From: Arthrobacter mobilis
GTDB taxonomy: Bacteria; Actinomycetota; Actinomycetes; Actinomycetales; Micrococcaceae
Length of the DNA: 64,000 bases
Direction: 5' to 3'
Assembly: GCF_012395835.1 (NCBI RefSeq)
Contig: NZ_JAAZSQ010000006.1
Location: 136,218-200,217 of the forward strand
This document shows, one piece after another, positions 24,743-34,355 of the stretch; position 1 is the first letter of the stretch, and the number at the start of each line of letters is the position of its first letter. Below the pieces are notes generated by a model that did not search any database, was not told where the DNA came from, and saw only the letters and a list, made by a program, of their open reading frames with translations. The position numbers and the translations under genes are program-made.

Positions 24743-25999
24743 ATGGGAAGCGTGCGGGCGGACCGCCGGACCGAGCTCGGCCTGCGCCGGAACTGGGCAC
24801 AGTTCCTGCTCCTGGTCGCGGTCAATGCCCTCGTGGGCGGCACGCTGGGCCAGGAACGCACGGTGCTGCCGCTGCTGGCGGAGGAAATTTTCGGCGTCGG
24901 CCTCTACACCGCCGCCCTGGCCTACATCTTTGCCTTCGGCCTGGCGAAGGCGGCCGGCAACTATTGCGCCGGAGTGCTGTCGGACCGCTGGGGCCGCAAG
25001 CCGGTCCTGGTCGCCGGATGGCTGGCTGCGGTCCCCGTTCCCGCCATGCTCATGTTCGGACAGGCCTGGGGGTGGATCGTGGCCGCCAATGCCGTTCTGG
25101 GCATCAGCCAGGGCCTGACCTGGTCCACCACGGTGGTGATGAAGATGGACCTCGTCGGCCCGCAGCAGCGCGGCCTGGCGATGGGTCTGAACGAAGCGGC
25201 CGGCTACCTCGGCGTCGCCGGCACAGCCCTGGCCACCGGCTACATCGCCGCGCATCACGGGCTGCGGCCCGGGCCCTTCCTGCTGGGCGCGGCCTATATC
25301 GCCATCGGCCTGGGCTTGTCCGTGCTGGCCGTCCGGGAGACCCGCCACCATGCGGCTGCGGAGGCCGGAAGCGGGCACTGGTCGGCGCCCGGCAGTACGG
25401 CCGGCAGCCTCAGCTCCCGGCAGGTTTTTATGCTCACGACCTTCCGGGACAGGACCCTGTCCTCGGTCAGCCAGGCCGGCCTGGTCAACAACCTCAACGA
25501 CGGCCTGGCCTGGGGGCTGTTCCCGATCCTGTTCGCCGCGGCCGGACTGGGGGTCGCCCAGGTCGGCCTTCTGGTGGCCGCCTATCCGGCCGTCTGGGGC
25601 GCAGGCCAGCTGGTGACCGGCGTGCTCTCGGACAGGTATGGCCGCAGGAAGCTGATCGTCGGAGGCATGATGGTACAGGCGGTCGGGCTGGCCTTGGTGG
25701 CCGCCGGCGGCCGCTTCGGCCTGTGGCTGGCCGCCATGATCCTGCTGGGCGCCGGGACGGCGATGGCCTACCCGGCCCTGCTGGCGGCCATCGGCGATGT
25801 TGCGCATCCGCAGTGGCGGGCCAGCGCCGTCGGTATTTACCGGCTGTGGCGCGACGGCGGTTTTGCCGCCGGCGCGGTGCTCTCCGGGGTGGCGGCCGAT
25901 GCCTTCGGCATCCCGGCCGCGGTCGCCGTCGTCGCCGTGCTGACCGCCCTCTCCGGGCTGCTGGTTGCCGTCCGCATGCCCGCCCGGCGGATTCCCTGA
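24743..25999 (+). CDS. MFS transporter next to arsR-rhodanese
   Basis: A 418-residue major facilitator protein with about 12 membrane helices. The loop 2-3 motif reads GVLSDRWGRKP and is echoed after helix 8 as GVLSDRYGRRK, confirming the two halves. It begins 9 nt after the regulator stop, without a strong ribosome site, so it is probably coupled to it. The likely role is efflux of a metalloid, an organo-arsenical or a sulfur compound; the sequence does not tell which. Confidence 0.85.
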   Translation: MGSVRADRRTELGLRRNWAQFLLLVAVNALVGGTLGQERTVLPLLAEEIFGVGLYTAALAYIFAFGLAKAAGNYCAGVLSDRWGRKPVLVAGWLAAVPVPAMLMFGQAWGWIVAANAVLGISQGLTWSTTVVMKMDLVGPQQRGLAMGLNEAAGYLGVAGTALATGYIAAHHGLRPGPFLLGAAYIAIGLGLSVLAVRETRHHAAAEAGSGHWSAPGSTAGSLSSRQVFMLTTFRDRTLSSVSQAGLVNNLNDGLAWGLFPILFAAAGLGVAQVGLLVAAYPAVWGAGQLVTGVLSDRYGRRKLIVGGMMVQAVGLALVAAGGRFGLWLAAMILLGAGTAMAYPALLAAIGDVAHPQWRASAVGIYRLWRDGGFAAGAVLSGVAADAFGIPAAVAVVAVLTALSGLLVAVRMPARRIP

Positions 26000-26099
26000 A
26001 CCCTGCCGACTTGGCAGGTGACGCCCGTATCCGGGCCGGACACGGGCCTCATCCGGAGAATCGGTCCGAGGGTGGGTGGAGAGCCGGCCCGCAGGCAGG

Positions 26100-26564
26100 T
26101 CAGCAGCCCGGCGACAGGCCCGACCGCAGCTTCTCCGTCAGCGCCTGCAGCTGGCCGAATTCCTCGGCTGAGAGCGCGGGCGCAATCAGCTCGTGCAGGT
26201 GGCGCACGTGCTCGCGGCCGATTCTCCGCTGCAGTTCCCGGCCGGCCTCCGTAAGCGAGATCTCGATGCCGCGCTGGTCCTGCTCCGCCGTGCGCCGCAG
26301 CACCAGGCCCTTGGCCTCCAGCCGGTCCACCATCCGGCTCAGGCTCGGCTGGCTGATCAGCAGGTTCTCGTTCAGCTCGTTCAGCCGCGTCCAGCCTCCG
26401 GGACAGCGGGTCAGGTTGAACAGCACGTCGTACTCGCGCACGGACAGCTTCCGGAACTCCGGCAGCGCCTGCAGGCGGCGCATCACCGCCACCTGGGCGC
26501 GGAAGAGCGATTCCCAGGCCTGCGCGGTGGTCCGGATGTCCGGCAGGCGCTCCTGCTCAATCAT
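26100..26564 (-). CDS. MarR-family transcriptional regulator
   Basis: A 154-residue MarR protein: LSVREYDVLFNLTRCPGGW, then the recognition helix ENLLISQPSLSRMVDRLEAKG and the wing RTAEQDQRGIEISLTEAG. ATG at 26564 overlaps the last 8 nt of the LLM oxidoreductase gene, so both are probably one transcript. It may repress that operon in response to a small aromatic compound. Confidence 0.88.
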   Translation of the reverse strand: MIEQERLPDIRTTAQAWESLFRAQVAVMRRLQALPEFRKLSVREYDVLFNLTRCPGGWTRLNELNENLLISQPSLSRMVDRLEAKGLVLRRTAEQDQRGIEISLTEAGRELQRRIGREHVRHLHELIAPALSAEEFGQLQALTEKLRSGLSPGC

Positions 26565-27672
26565 GGGCGCCCGCCGGGGCCGCGCCTGCGGCCTGCTTCG
26601 CCGCCAGCGCCGCCTTGCGGCTGGCATGCGTCGGGGCATCCGGCACATGGGCCGGCTTCCGGGCGGCGAATTCCTTTTTCAGCACCGGCAGGACTTCCTC
26701 GCCGAACAGGTCCAGCTGCTCGAGCACCGTCTTCAGCGGCAGGCCGGCATGGTCGATCAGGAACAGCTGGCGCTGGTAGTCGCCAAAGTAGTCTGCAAAG
26801 CTGAGCGTGCGCTCGATCACCTGCTGCGGGCTGCCCACGGTCAGCGGGGTCTGCGCCGTGAAATCCTCCAGCGACGGGCCGTGGCCGTAGACCGGGGCGT
26901 TGTCGAAGTACGGCCGGAATTCGTTGACCGCGTCCTGGGAGTTCTTCCGCATGAAGAACTGCCCGCCCAGCCCCACGATCGCCTGGTCCGCCGAGCCGTG
27001 GCCGTAATGGGCGTAGCGCTCGCGGTACAGGCCGATCAGGCGCATGTAGTGCTCCTTGGGCCAGAAGATGTTGTTGGCGAAGAAGCCGTCGCCGTAGTAG
27101 GCGGCGAGTTCGGCGATCTGCGGCGTGCGGATGGAGCCGTGCCAGACGAACGGCGGAACGCCGTCGAGCGGGCGCGGCGTGGCGGTGAAGTTCTGCAGCG
27201 GGGTGCGGAACCTGCCCTGCCAGTTGACCACGTCCTCGTCCCACAGCTTGCGCAGCAGGGCGTAGTTCTCCACTGTCAGTTCCAGCGCGTCCTGGATGTT
27301 CTTGCCGAACCACGGGTAGACCGGGGCGGTGTTGCCGCGGCCCAGCACCAGGTCCACGCGGCCATCCGCCAACTGCTGCAGCATCGCGTAGTCTTCGGCC
27401 AGTTTCACCGGGTCGTTGGTGGTGATCAGCGTGGTGGCCGTGGACAGCGTGATCCGCTCGGTCTGGGCGGCGATGTAGCCGAGCAAGGTGGTGGGGGAGC
27501 TGGAGAAGAACGGCGGGTTGTGGTGCTCGCCGATGGCGAAGACATCCATGCCGATGTCTTCGACCTTCTTCGCGATCGCCACGATCGCCTTGATCCGCTC
27601 CCGCTCGGTGGGCATGCGGCCGTTGGTCGGGTCCTGGGTGATGTCGCTGACGCTGAAGACGCCGATCTGCAT
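26557..27672 (-). CDS. LLM-class flavin-dependent oxidoreductase (luciferase-like monooxygenase)
   Basis: A 371-residue TIM-barrel flavoprotein. Visible blocks: IGEHHNPPFFSSSP, LADGRVDLVLGRGNTAPVYPWFG, VWHGSIRTPQIAELAAYYGDGFFAN and the C-terminal Ala/Lys-rich tail. It resembles the FMN-dependent CE1758/Atu2307 subgroup rather than classical bacterial luciferase. The start is ATG at 27672 after GGAGGATCC. The MarR gene overlaps its end. Substrate unknown. Confidence 0.88.
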   Translation of the reverse strand: MQIGVFSVSDITQDPTNGRMPTERERIKAIVAIAKKVEDIGMDVFAIGEHHNPPFFSSSPTTLLGYIAAQTERITLSTATTLITTNDPVKLAEDYAMLQQLADGRVDLVLGRGNTAPVYPWFGKNIQDALELTVENYALLRKLWDEDVVNWQGRFRTPLQNFTATPRPLDGVPPFVWHGSIRTPQIAELAAYYGDGFFANNIFWPKEHYMRLIGLYRERYAHYGHGSADQAIVGLGGQFFMRKNSQDAVNEFRPYFDNAPVYGHGPSLEDFTAQTPLTVGSPQQVIERTLSFADYFGDYQRQLFLIDHAGLPLKTVLEQLDLFGEEVLPVLKKEFAARKPAHVPDAPTHASRKAALAAKQAAGAAPAGAHD

Positions 27673-27762
27673 GGGTGGATCCTCCTGGGTGGGCAGGGCC
27701 GGATGGCCGCTGTCAGTTTACATGCTTTTGCATCTACCAGGGCAACAGCGGCCGGCCCCGGT

Positions 27763-28884
27763 TCATTCCCGCTCCCGTCCGGCCGGTGCCGGCTGCAGGC
27801 AGGCGAGGATCCGGCCCAGGCTCACGGACAGCGATCCCGTGGCGGCGGACGGGTGCCCGCCGGCGGCCAGCCGGTCCAGTTCCTGCATCAGCTCCTCGTG
27901 CCTGCCGGAGGCTTCCTCCAGCAGGTGCCCGTCGTCGTCGTCCAAGCTGCGGATGGCGGCAGCCACCGCGGCCATGGTGTCCGCGAGCGGTTCAACCAGG
28001 TTCGGGGGAATCCGCAGGCGCTCCTCCCAGATGACCGCAGAGAGGACGTCGGTCATGTCCCGGACATGGAACACCGTGCGCTCAAGCTGCCTGAGCCGGC
28101 GGTAGTCCTCGTCCAGGTCGCGCGGATGCAGCCGCCGGCGCGGGTTCCCCTTGCTGCTCTGGGCCGCCTCCTGGACCGCCTGCCGCACCCGGGCACTGAG
28201 CTGCGCCAGGTCCTCGCTGTGCTCGACCCAGTCCCGGTGGTCCGGCGGCCACGGCTCCACCAGGGCTTCGGCCATCTGCTCCAGCTGCCCGGCCGCGTCC
28301 TGCCGGAGCTCGGCCAGCCGGCTGGCCGCGGCATGGAAATGCAGCGGCGGGAAGACCAGGACATTGACCGTAATACCGACGGCGGCGCCCACGGCCGTCT
28401 GCACCAGGTAGGCGGTTGCATAGTCCCCGGCGTCGGACCCGCCGACCAGCAGCACGAACAGCGCAGCTACCGGCACCCAGTCCCGGCCCGACCCTAGGCG
28501 CGGAATGCCCGCCAGCAGGACGCCCAGGCAGACCAGCAGCCCCACGGAGAGGGCACTGGGGGCGGCCCAGAGCATGAGCAGCCAGGCCAGTCCGATCCCC
28601 AGCAGCAGCCCGGCCAGAGTCTGGGCTGCCGTCTTCACCGACCCGGCAACCGTGTGGTACATGCTCAGCAGCGCCCCGACCGGGGCGTAATAGGGGTACT
28701 CCTGGGCCGCGCCGGGGATGGCCAGGGCCAGCTGCCAGGCCAGACCCGCAGCCAGGGCCGCCTTCAGGGCGAGCTTGAGCCGGGGCCGGCGCAGGCCGGT
28801 CCGCAGGCGGCGTCCGGCGGCTCGGAGACGCCCTGCAGCACGGGAATCGGCATCGGGGCGGCGTCCGGTGCTGGCGGTACCCAT
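27763..28884 (-). CDS. FUSC/aromatic-acid-exporter family membrane protein
   Basis: A 373-residue protein with about six membrane helices in the first 190 residues (for example ALKAALAAGLAWQLALAIPG, ALFVLLVGG and GAAVGITVNVLVFPP) and a long cytoplasmic C-terminal half rich in charged helices. This is the layout of half-sized FUSC/ArAE proteins. ATG at 28884 was chosen because it opens just before a basic N-terminus. The exported compound is unknown. Confidence 0.82.
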   Translation of the reverse strand: MGTASTGRRPDADSRAAGRLRAAGRRLRTGLRRPRLKLALKAALAAGLAWQLALAIPGAAQEYPYYAPVGALLSMYHTVAGSVKTAAQTLAGLLLGIGLAWLLMLWAAPSALSVGLLVCLGVLLAGIPRLGSGRDWVPVAALFVLLVGGSDAGDYATAYLVQTAVGAAVGITVNVLVFPPLHFHAAASRLAELRQDAAGQLEQMAEALVEPWPPDHRDWVEHSEDLAQLSARVRQAVQEAAQSSKGNPRRRLHPRDLDEDYRRLRQLERTVFHVRDMTDVLSAVIWEERLRIPPNLVEPLADTMAAVAAAIRSLDDDDGHLLEEASGRHEELMQELDRLAAGGHPSAATGSLSVSLGRILACLQPAPAGRERE

Positions 28885-29007
28885 GGTTCGATTCTTGCAG
28901 CAGGACGCCCCCGTCCGGCAAGCCGGGGCAGGCAGCCGGCGCCCGTCCATGCGGGCCCGCCCGGTGTGCTGTAGCTTCTGAACGAGAGCGTGGGAAGGTG
29001 CGGGGAG

Positions 29008-29418
29008 ATGGACCAGGACACGGAGCGGGATCTGGCAGCGATAAAGCGGCTGCACGACATCGACATGCGGGCGTCGAAGGAGGGCGACTTTGCGACGCTG
29101 CGCACGCTGATGACCGCGGATGCCGTGGTCCTGCCGCCCGGCGGCCGGCCGATCAGCGGCCGGGACGAGATTGCGGCGCACTTCGTGCGCACCAAGGCAG
29201 CGATGCGCCGGTTCGAGGTGCTCGACTACGTGCTCGATTTCGCGGAGGTGAGGATTGCCGGCGATTACGCTTTCGAATGGGGCGAGATCCGCGGTTCGAT
29301 GCGGGTAAGGCCCGATGGCCGGCCGGCACATTCCTCGTACAAGGTGATGCGCATCCTGCAAAAGCAGTCCGACGGCGAGTGGAAGGTGCACCGCACGATC
29401 TGGAACGAGAACGCCTGA
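29008..29418 (+). CDS. SnoaL-like/DUF4440 protein
   Basis: A 136-residue protein of the NTF2-like fold: an N-terminal helix (ERDLAAIKRLHDIDMRASKEGDF), then TLMTADAVVLPPGGRPISGRDEI and a C-terminal strand WKVHRTIWNENA. These are the conserved points of the SgcJ/EcaC/DUF4440 group. ATG at 29008 has GGAAGG upstream; a GTG 18 nt earlier is the alternative. It appears solitary. Confidence 0.8.
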   Translation: MDQDTERDLAAIKRLHDIDMRASKEGDFATLRTLMTADAVVLPPGGRPISGRDEIAAHFVRTKAAMRRFEVLDYVLDFAEVRIAGDYAFEWGEIRGSMRVRPDGRPAHSSYKVMRILQKQSDGEWKVHRTIWNENA

Positions 29419-29489
29419 GAGTGCGCGAGGGCCCGCCAGAGAACGGCCCGGTCCCCGTGCGTAAAGCGTGCGGGGCAGGCCGTGAACGG

Positions 29490-29520
29490 GCGGCGTAGCC
29501 GACACTGCGGGAGCGCCCCA
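29490..29520 (+). repeat. Dispersed intergenic repeat, copy A
   Basis: The 31-nt segment matches 55946-55976 in inverted orientation at 30 of 31 positions. Just upstream, 29466-29490 matches 36142-36166 at 22 of 25 positions. All copies lie between genes. Confidence 0.6.
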
Positions 29521-29576
29521 ATCTCTTGCAGCTGGCTCCGCTCCGGAGCACCCGCCCGGGCGGGCGGCTGCGGAGG

Positions 29577-32500
29577 CTATACGGAGGCGTGCACCGGTTC
29601 CCGCAGTTCCGCGGCCGGGCCCCCCGCGGGACGTTCCCGGCGGCCCTCTACCAGGCGGTACAGCACGGGCACCAGCACCAGGGTCAACGCGGTCGAGGAG
29701 ACCAGGCCGCCGATGACGACGACGGCGAGCGGCTGGGAAATGAATCCGCCGTCCCCGGTCAGCCCCAGGGCCAGCGGGGTCAGTGCGAAGATCGTGGCCA
29801 GCGCCGTCATCAGGATCGGGCGCAGGCGCTGCCGGGCCCCGTGCCGGATGGCCTCGGCCACGCTCATGGCCGCCTGGTCCGCCGTACCGCGGCGGTACTG
29901 GTTGATCAGATCGATCAGCACGATCGCGTTCGTGACGACAATGCCCACCAGCATGAGCATGCCGATCAGCGCCGGCAGGCCGAGCGGGATCCGTGTGACG
30001 GCCAGCAGGGCGATGGCGCCGGTGGCCGCGAACGGCACGGACACCAGCAGGATCAGCGGCTGGACGAGGCTCTTGAAGGCGGCCACCATGATCACGTACA
30101 CGATCGCGATGGCGGCCAGCAGCGCCAGGCCCAGCTGCCGGAAGGATTCGGCCTGCTGGCTGGCGGCGCCGCCCAGCGTCGCGGTGACTCCCGCCGGCAG
30201 GGCTGCGCCGCCGAGCCGGGCCCGGACCTCGGCGCTGAGGGCCCCGAGGTTGTCGCCGCCGGGGGTGACGGAGACGACGGCGGTCCGCTCGCCCCCTGAG
30301 GTGGTGATCGTGGCGGGAACCTGCTCCTCGGTGACAGTGGCGAGGTCCGCGAGCCGGACGGGCCCGGCCGGCGTCGGAATCCTGGCAGCGCGCAGCTCCC
30401 CGACGCTGTCGAACTGCCGGCCCTCGCCGATCTGCACCGGATAGTCGGTGGTGCCGATCCGCAGCGTGCCGCCGGGCAGCGGGCTGATGGCGGAAGCCAG
30501 CAGCCCGGACACTTCCTGTTCGCTCAGCCCGGCCGCCACCGCCTTGGCCCGGTCGATCCTGACCTGGGCTACCGGCTCCTCGGCGGCGAGGTTGCTGGAG
30601 ACCTCCGCCGCGCCGGGGACGTCCGCAAGCTCCTTCACGACGGCGTCGGAGGCGGCCTTGAGGTCCCGGGCGTCCGCCGCGGAGAGGGTGACATCCACGG
30701 TGCCGGAAGTGCCGAAGCCGCCTCCCTGCGTGCCCAGGGTGATGGTCCCGGCGCCGGGCAGGGCCTGCACCGCCTCCCGCACCGAGTCGCGCAGCCCTTC
30801 CTGGTCCACACCTTCCTCAGTGGTGACGGTGAACTGGGCCACGTTGGTGCCGGCGGAGAGGAAGCCGCCCAATCCGGCCGTGGAGTTGCCGAGGGTGACC
30901 TGGACGTCCTTGACGCCCTCGGTGGCGTGCAGCAGGTTCTCCACCTTCCGAGCCGCCGCGTCGGTGGTCCCGAGGCTGCTGCCGGCAGGCATTTCCTGGC
31001 GCAGGTTGAAGCTGTTCCGGCCGGAATCACCCAGCAGGTTGGTCTGCATCAGCGGCACCATCGCCACTGTTCCGGCCAGCACGAGGACGGCGGCGGCCAG
31101 CGTCAGTACCGGGTGCCGCTGGGTGGTGGCCAGGACCGGCAGATAGCCGCGCTGCAGTTTCGAGCGGGACTCCCGGGCCTGGGCTGCCGCGCGCACCCTG
31201 GCCGGGTCCAGGCGCTGGTCCGGGGATTTGACGAACCAGTAGGCCAGCACCGGCACGATGGTCAGGGATACCGCCAGGGAGGCCAGCAGCGCCAGGGCCG
31301 TGGTGACGGCGAAAGGCCTGAACAGCTCTCCGGCCAGGTTGCCCACGAAGGCAATGGGGGCGAACACCGCCACGGTGGTCAGCGTGGAGGCAGTCACGGC
31401 GCCGGCCACTTCGCGCACGGCGGTCAGGATGGCCGTGCGTTTGGCCTCGCCGTAGGCCAGATGGCGCTTGATGTTCTCCACCACCACGATCGAGTCATCC
31501 ACCACGCGGCCGATCGCAATCGTCAGGGCGCTCAGGGTCAGGATGTTCAGCGAGTAGTCCAGCGCGGCCAAGGCGATGAAGCTGGCCAGCAGGGACAGCG
31601 GGATGGAGACGGCCGCGATCAGCGTGGACCGGACCGAGAACAAAAAGGCCAGGATGACCAGCACGGCGAAGCCCAGGCCGAGCAGTCCTTCGGTGGTGAG
31701 GTCCTTGATCGACTTCTCGATGAACGGCGCCTGGTCGAACACCGTGGTGATCTGCGCACCGTGGCCCAGTTCGGCCTCCAGGTCAGGCACCAGGGCGGCG
31801 ACGGCCCGCGACACGCCCACGGTGTCCCCGTCCGGCGTCTTGGTCACGGCCAAGGCCAGGGTCTCGGCACCGTTGGTCCGGGTGATCGAGGTGCGTTCGT
31901 CATCGTCGATGCGTACCTGGGCCACCTCGCCGATGGTCACCGGTTCGCCCGGAGCGTCCAGCGGCAGGTTCCGGATGGCTCCGAGGCTCTCCAGCGGGCT
32001 GCCGACCTGCACGGAGAGGGACTTGCCCTGCGCATCGACGGTACCGGCAGGAACCAGTCCGCCGCTGTTCTCAAGGCTGCCGGCGATGGCGGCGGCGGTG
32101 ACGCCGTGGTCCCTGAGCTTGTCCTCATCAGGAAGGATCGAGATATGCCGGCGCGCCCCGCCGGTCACCTCCGCCCCGCGGACGCCGTCGAGCTTCTGCA
32201 GCCGCGGCACGGCCAGCCGCTGCAGTTCGGTATTCAGCTCGCTCAGCGGCAGGTCCGAGGAGACGGCCATGAAGACCACCGGGAAGTCGCTGACGCTGCC
32301 GGCCAGGGACTGCGGCGAGACATCCTCGGGCAGCAGTTGGCGGGCGTTGGAGATGGCGCGGTCCACCTGGCTGCGGGCGCGGTCCAGATTGGTGCCGTAG
32401 ACGAAGGCCAGGTTCACCGTGGACAGCCCGGTGCGCGAGGTGGCCGTGGAAGACTCCAGGCCCTCCACGGCCGTGAGCGCACGCTCCAGCGGCTCGCTGA

Positions 32501-32690
32501 CCTGCTTGTCCACCACCTCCGGCGAGGCCCCCGGCATCGAGGCCAGCACCGTGACCCGCGGAAGTTCCAGGGACGGGATGAGTTCCTGTTTCAGGGAACC
32601 CATGGTGATGACCCCGAAGACGGCCACGAAAACCGTAATGAGGGCGATCAGCGCGCGGTTCGCCAGGGACAGTGTGGCCAGCCGGTGCAT
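29577..32690 (-). CDS. RND-superfamily efflux permease (HAE1/SwrC-like)
   Basis: A 1037-residue AcrB-type transporter: an N-terminal helix (about 10-30), a large outer domain, a helix cluster around 340-480, a second outer domain (about 550-820) and a final helix cluster. Family text includes GLESSTATSRTGLSTVNLAF, LLGLGFAVLVILAFLFSVRS and RVVDDSIVVVENIKR, the last carrying the proton-relay aspartates. No adaptor or outer-membrane partner is adjacent, as expected for monoderm relatives of Bacillus SwrC/YerP. It follows mqo by 35 nt on the same strand. Substrate unknown. Confidence 0.9.
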   Translation of the reverse strand: MHRLATLSLANRALIALITVFVAVFGVITMGSLKQELIPSLELPRVTVLASMPGASPEVVDKQVSEPLERALTAVEGLESSTATSRTGLSTVNLAFVYGTNLDRARSQVDRAISNARQLLPEDVSPQSLAGSVSDFPVVFMAVSSDLPLSELNTELQRLAVPRLQKLDGVRGAEVTGGARRHISILPDEDKLRDHGVTAAAIAGSLENSGGLVPAGTVDAQGKSLSVQVGSPLESLGAIRNLPLDAPGEPVTIGEVAQVRIDDDERTSITRTNGAETLALAVTKTPDGDTVGVSRAVAALVPDLEAELGHGAQITTVFDQAPFIEKSIKDLTTEGLLGLGFAVLVILAFLFSVRSTLIAAVSIPLSLLASFIALAALDYSLNILTLSALTIAIGRVVDDSIVVVENIKRHLAYGEAKRTAILTAVREVAGAVTASTLTTVAVFAPIAFVGNLAGELFRPFAVTTALALLASLAVSLTIVPVLAYWFVKSPDQRLDPARVRAAAQARESRSKLQRGYLPVLATTQRHPVLTLAAAVLVLAGTVAMVPLMQTNLLGDSGRNSFNLRQEMPAGSSLGTTDAAARKVENLLHATEGVKDVQVTLGNSTAGLGGFLSAGTNVAQFTVTTEEGVDQEGLRDSVREAVQALPGAGTITLGTQGGGFGTSGTVDVTLSAADARDLKAASDAVVKELADVPGAAEVSSNLAAEEPVAQVRIDRAKAVAAGLSEQEVSGLLASAISPLPGGTLRIGTTDYPVQIGEGRQFDSVGELRAARIPTPAGPVRLADLATVTEEQVPATITTSGGERTAVVSVTPGGDNLGALSAEVRARLGGAALPAGVTATLGGAASQQAESFRQLGLALLAAIAIVYVIMVAAFKSLVQPLILLVSVPFAATGAIALLAVTRIPLGLPALIGMLMLVGIVVTNAIVLIDLINQYRRGTADQAAMSVAEAIRHGARQRLRPILMTALATIFALTPLALGLTGDGGFISQPLAVVVIGGLVSSTALTLVLVPVLYRLVEGRRERPAGGPAAELREPVHASV

Positions 32691-32725
32691 GGCCTCAAGC
32701 CCGGCCGGCGGGAGGCTGCCCGGCG

Positions 32726-34222
32726 TCAGCCAAGCTGCAGCACGCGGTTGGTGTCGGCGGTGATCTCGGCCAGCAGGGACGGATTGTCGTTCAGCTTCAC
32801 GCCGTACCCCGGGAGCATTTCCTTCAGCTTCGGCTCCCAGTTCTTGAATTCAGTGGGGAAGCAGCGCTCGAGTACCTGGATCATGATCGGCGCCGCGGTG
32901 GAAGCGCCCGGGGACGCGCCGAGCAGGCCGGAGATGCTGCCGTCGGCGGAGGTGATGACCTCGGTGCCGAACTGCAGGACGCCGCCCTTCTTCGCGTCCT
33001 TCTTGATGACCTGGACGCGCTGGCCGGCGGTGATCAGCTCCCAGTCCCCGCCCTCGGCCTCGGGGAAGAACTCGCGCAGCGCCACGTTCTTGCCCTCGCG
33101 GGTCTTCAGGACCTCGGTGATCAGGTACTTGACCAGGCCCAGGTTGTCCTTGCCGACGGCGAGCATCGGGATCAGGTTGGACGGCCGGACGGACAGCGGC
33201 AGGTCGAGGAAGGACCCGGTCTTGAGGAACTTGGGGGAGAACCCGCCGTACGGACCGAACAGCAGCGAGCGCTTGCCGTCGACGAAGCGGGTATCCAGGT
33301 GCGGCACCGACATCGGCGGGGCGCCTACGGCCGCCTGGCCGTAAACCTTGGCGGCGTGCCGGTTGATGACGGATTCGTCGGTGCAGCGCAGGAACTGGCC
33401 GGAGACGGGGAAACCGCCGAAGCCCCTGGCTTCGGGGATGCCCGAGCGCTGGAGCAGGTGCAGGGCGCCGCCGCCGGCGCCGACGAAGACGAACCGGGCG
33501 CGGACGGACTTCTTCTGCCCGGTCGCGCGATCCTTGATCGTCAGTTCCCAGCGGCCGTCGGTGCCGCGGGCGACGTCGGTGACCCGGTGGCCGAAGTTGA
33601 TGTCGGCCCCGCTGCCGGCCAGGTAGCCGGCCAGTTTGCGGCTGAGGGCCCCGAAGTCCACGTCCGTGCCGCCGGCCACGCGGGAGGCCGCCACCCGCTG
33701 CTGCGGGTCGCGTCCGGCCATGACCAGCGGGGCCCACTCAGCCAGCCGGGCCGGATCCTCGGTGAACTCGATCTGCTCGAAGACAGGCTCGGCCTTGAAG
33801 GCCTCGTAACGGCGCCTGAGGTAATCGGCGTGGGCGTCGCCCCAGACGAAGCTCATGTGCGGAATCGGGTTGATGAATTCCTTCGGAGACCCGAGATACC
33901 CACTGGTGACCATGTGCGACCAGAACTGGCGGGAGATGTGGAACTGTTCGTTGATGCCCACGGCCTTGGCCGTGGCGACCGAGCCGTCGGGGCCGGCGGG
34001 GGAGTAGTTCAGCTCGCACAGCGCGGCGTGACCGGTGCCGGCGTTGTTCCAAGGGCCGGAACTTTCCAGTCCGGCCTGGTCCAGGTTCTCGAACAGGCTG
34101 ATGCTCCACTCCGGCTGCAGCTGCTTGATGAAGGAACCGAGGGTGGTGCTCATGATTCCGCCGCCGATCAGGGCAACGTCAATGTTCGAGGTGGATGATC
34201 CCGAAGGGGTATGTGCAGTCAA
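32726..34222 (-). CDS. mqo: Malate:quinone oxidoreductase
   Basis: FAD-dependent peripheral membrane enzyme, 498 aa, oxidising malate to oxaloacetate with electrons to menaquinone. Signatures: [21 protein letters not shown] at the start, [43 protein letters not shown] and a C-terminal [11 protein letters not shown]. The start is TTG at 34222, with GGGAG 7 nt upstream. It completes the citrate cycle in parallel with or instead of NAD malate dehydrogenase. No regulator is adjacent. Confidence 0.96.
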   Translation of the reverse strand: MTAHTPSGSSTSNIDVALIGGGIMSTTLGSFIKQLQPEWSISLFENLDQAGLESSGPWNNAGTGHAALCELNYSPAGPDGSVATAKAVGINEQFHISRQFWSHMVTSGYLGSPKEFINPIPHMSFVWGDAHADYLRRRYEAFKAEPVFEQIEFTEDPARLAEWAPLVMAGRDPQQRVAASRVAGGTDVDFGALSRKLAGYLAGSGADINFGHRVTDVARGTDGRWELTIKDRATGQKKSVRARFVFVGAGGGALHLLQRSGIPEARGFGGFPVSGQFLRCTDESVINRHAAKVYGQAAVGAPPMSVPHLDTRFVDGKRSLLFGPYGGFSPKFLKTGSFLDLPLSVRPSNLIPMLAVGKDNLGLVKYLITEVLKTREGKNVALREFFPEAEGGDWELITAGQRVQVIKKDAKKGGVLQFGTEVITSADGSISGLLGASPGASTAAPIMIQVLERCFPTEFKNWEPKLKEMLPGYGVKLNDNPSLLAEITADTNRVLQLG

Positions 34223-34355
34223 CTTGAATCTCCCGTAGCAGCTTTGCCAGCGTATAGAGGTTACCCCCGGGTCGCATCCGGACCGAAATTGCCTGCCGCC
34301 GGTGTGACCCGGGCTACAGCCCGGCGGCAGCCGGCGTGGTAGCGTCTGCGGTTCC

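Noticed and set aside
24580-28497. A plus-strand open frame of about 1300 codons
   Set aside because: It runs across the MFS, MarR, LLM and FUSC genes in other frames and has low-complexity composition.
30927-33344. Large plus-strand open frame over the RND and mqo genes
   Set aside because: Antisense shadow of firmly identified genes; no domain.
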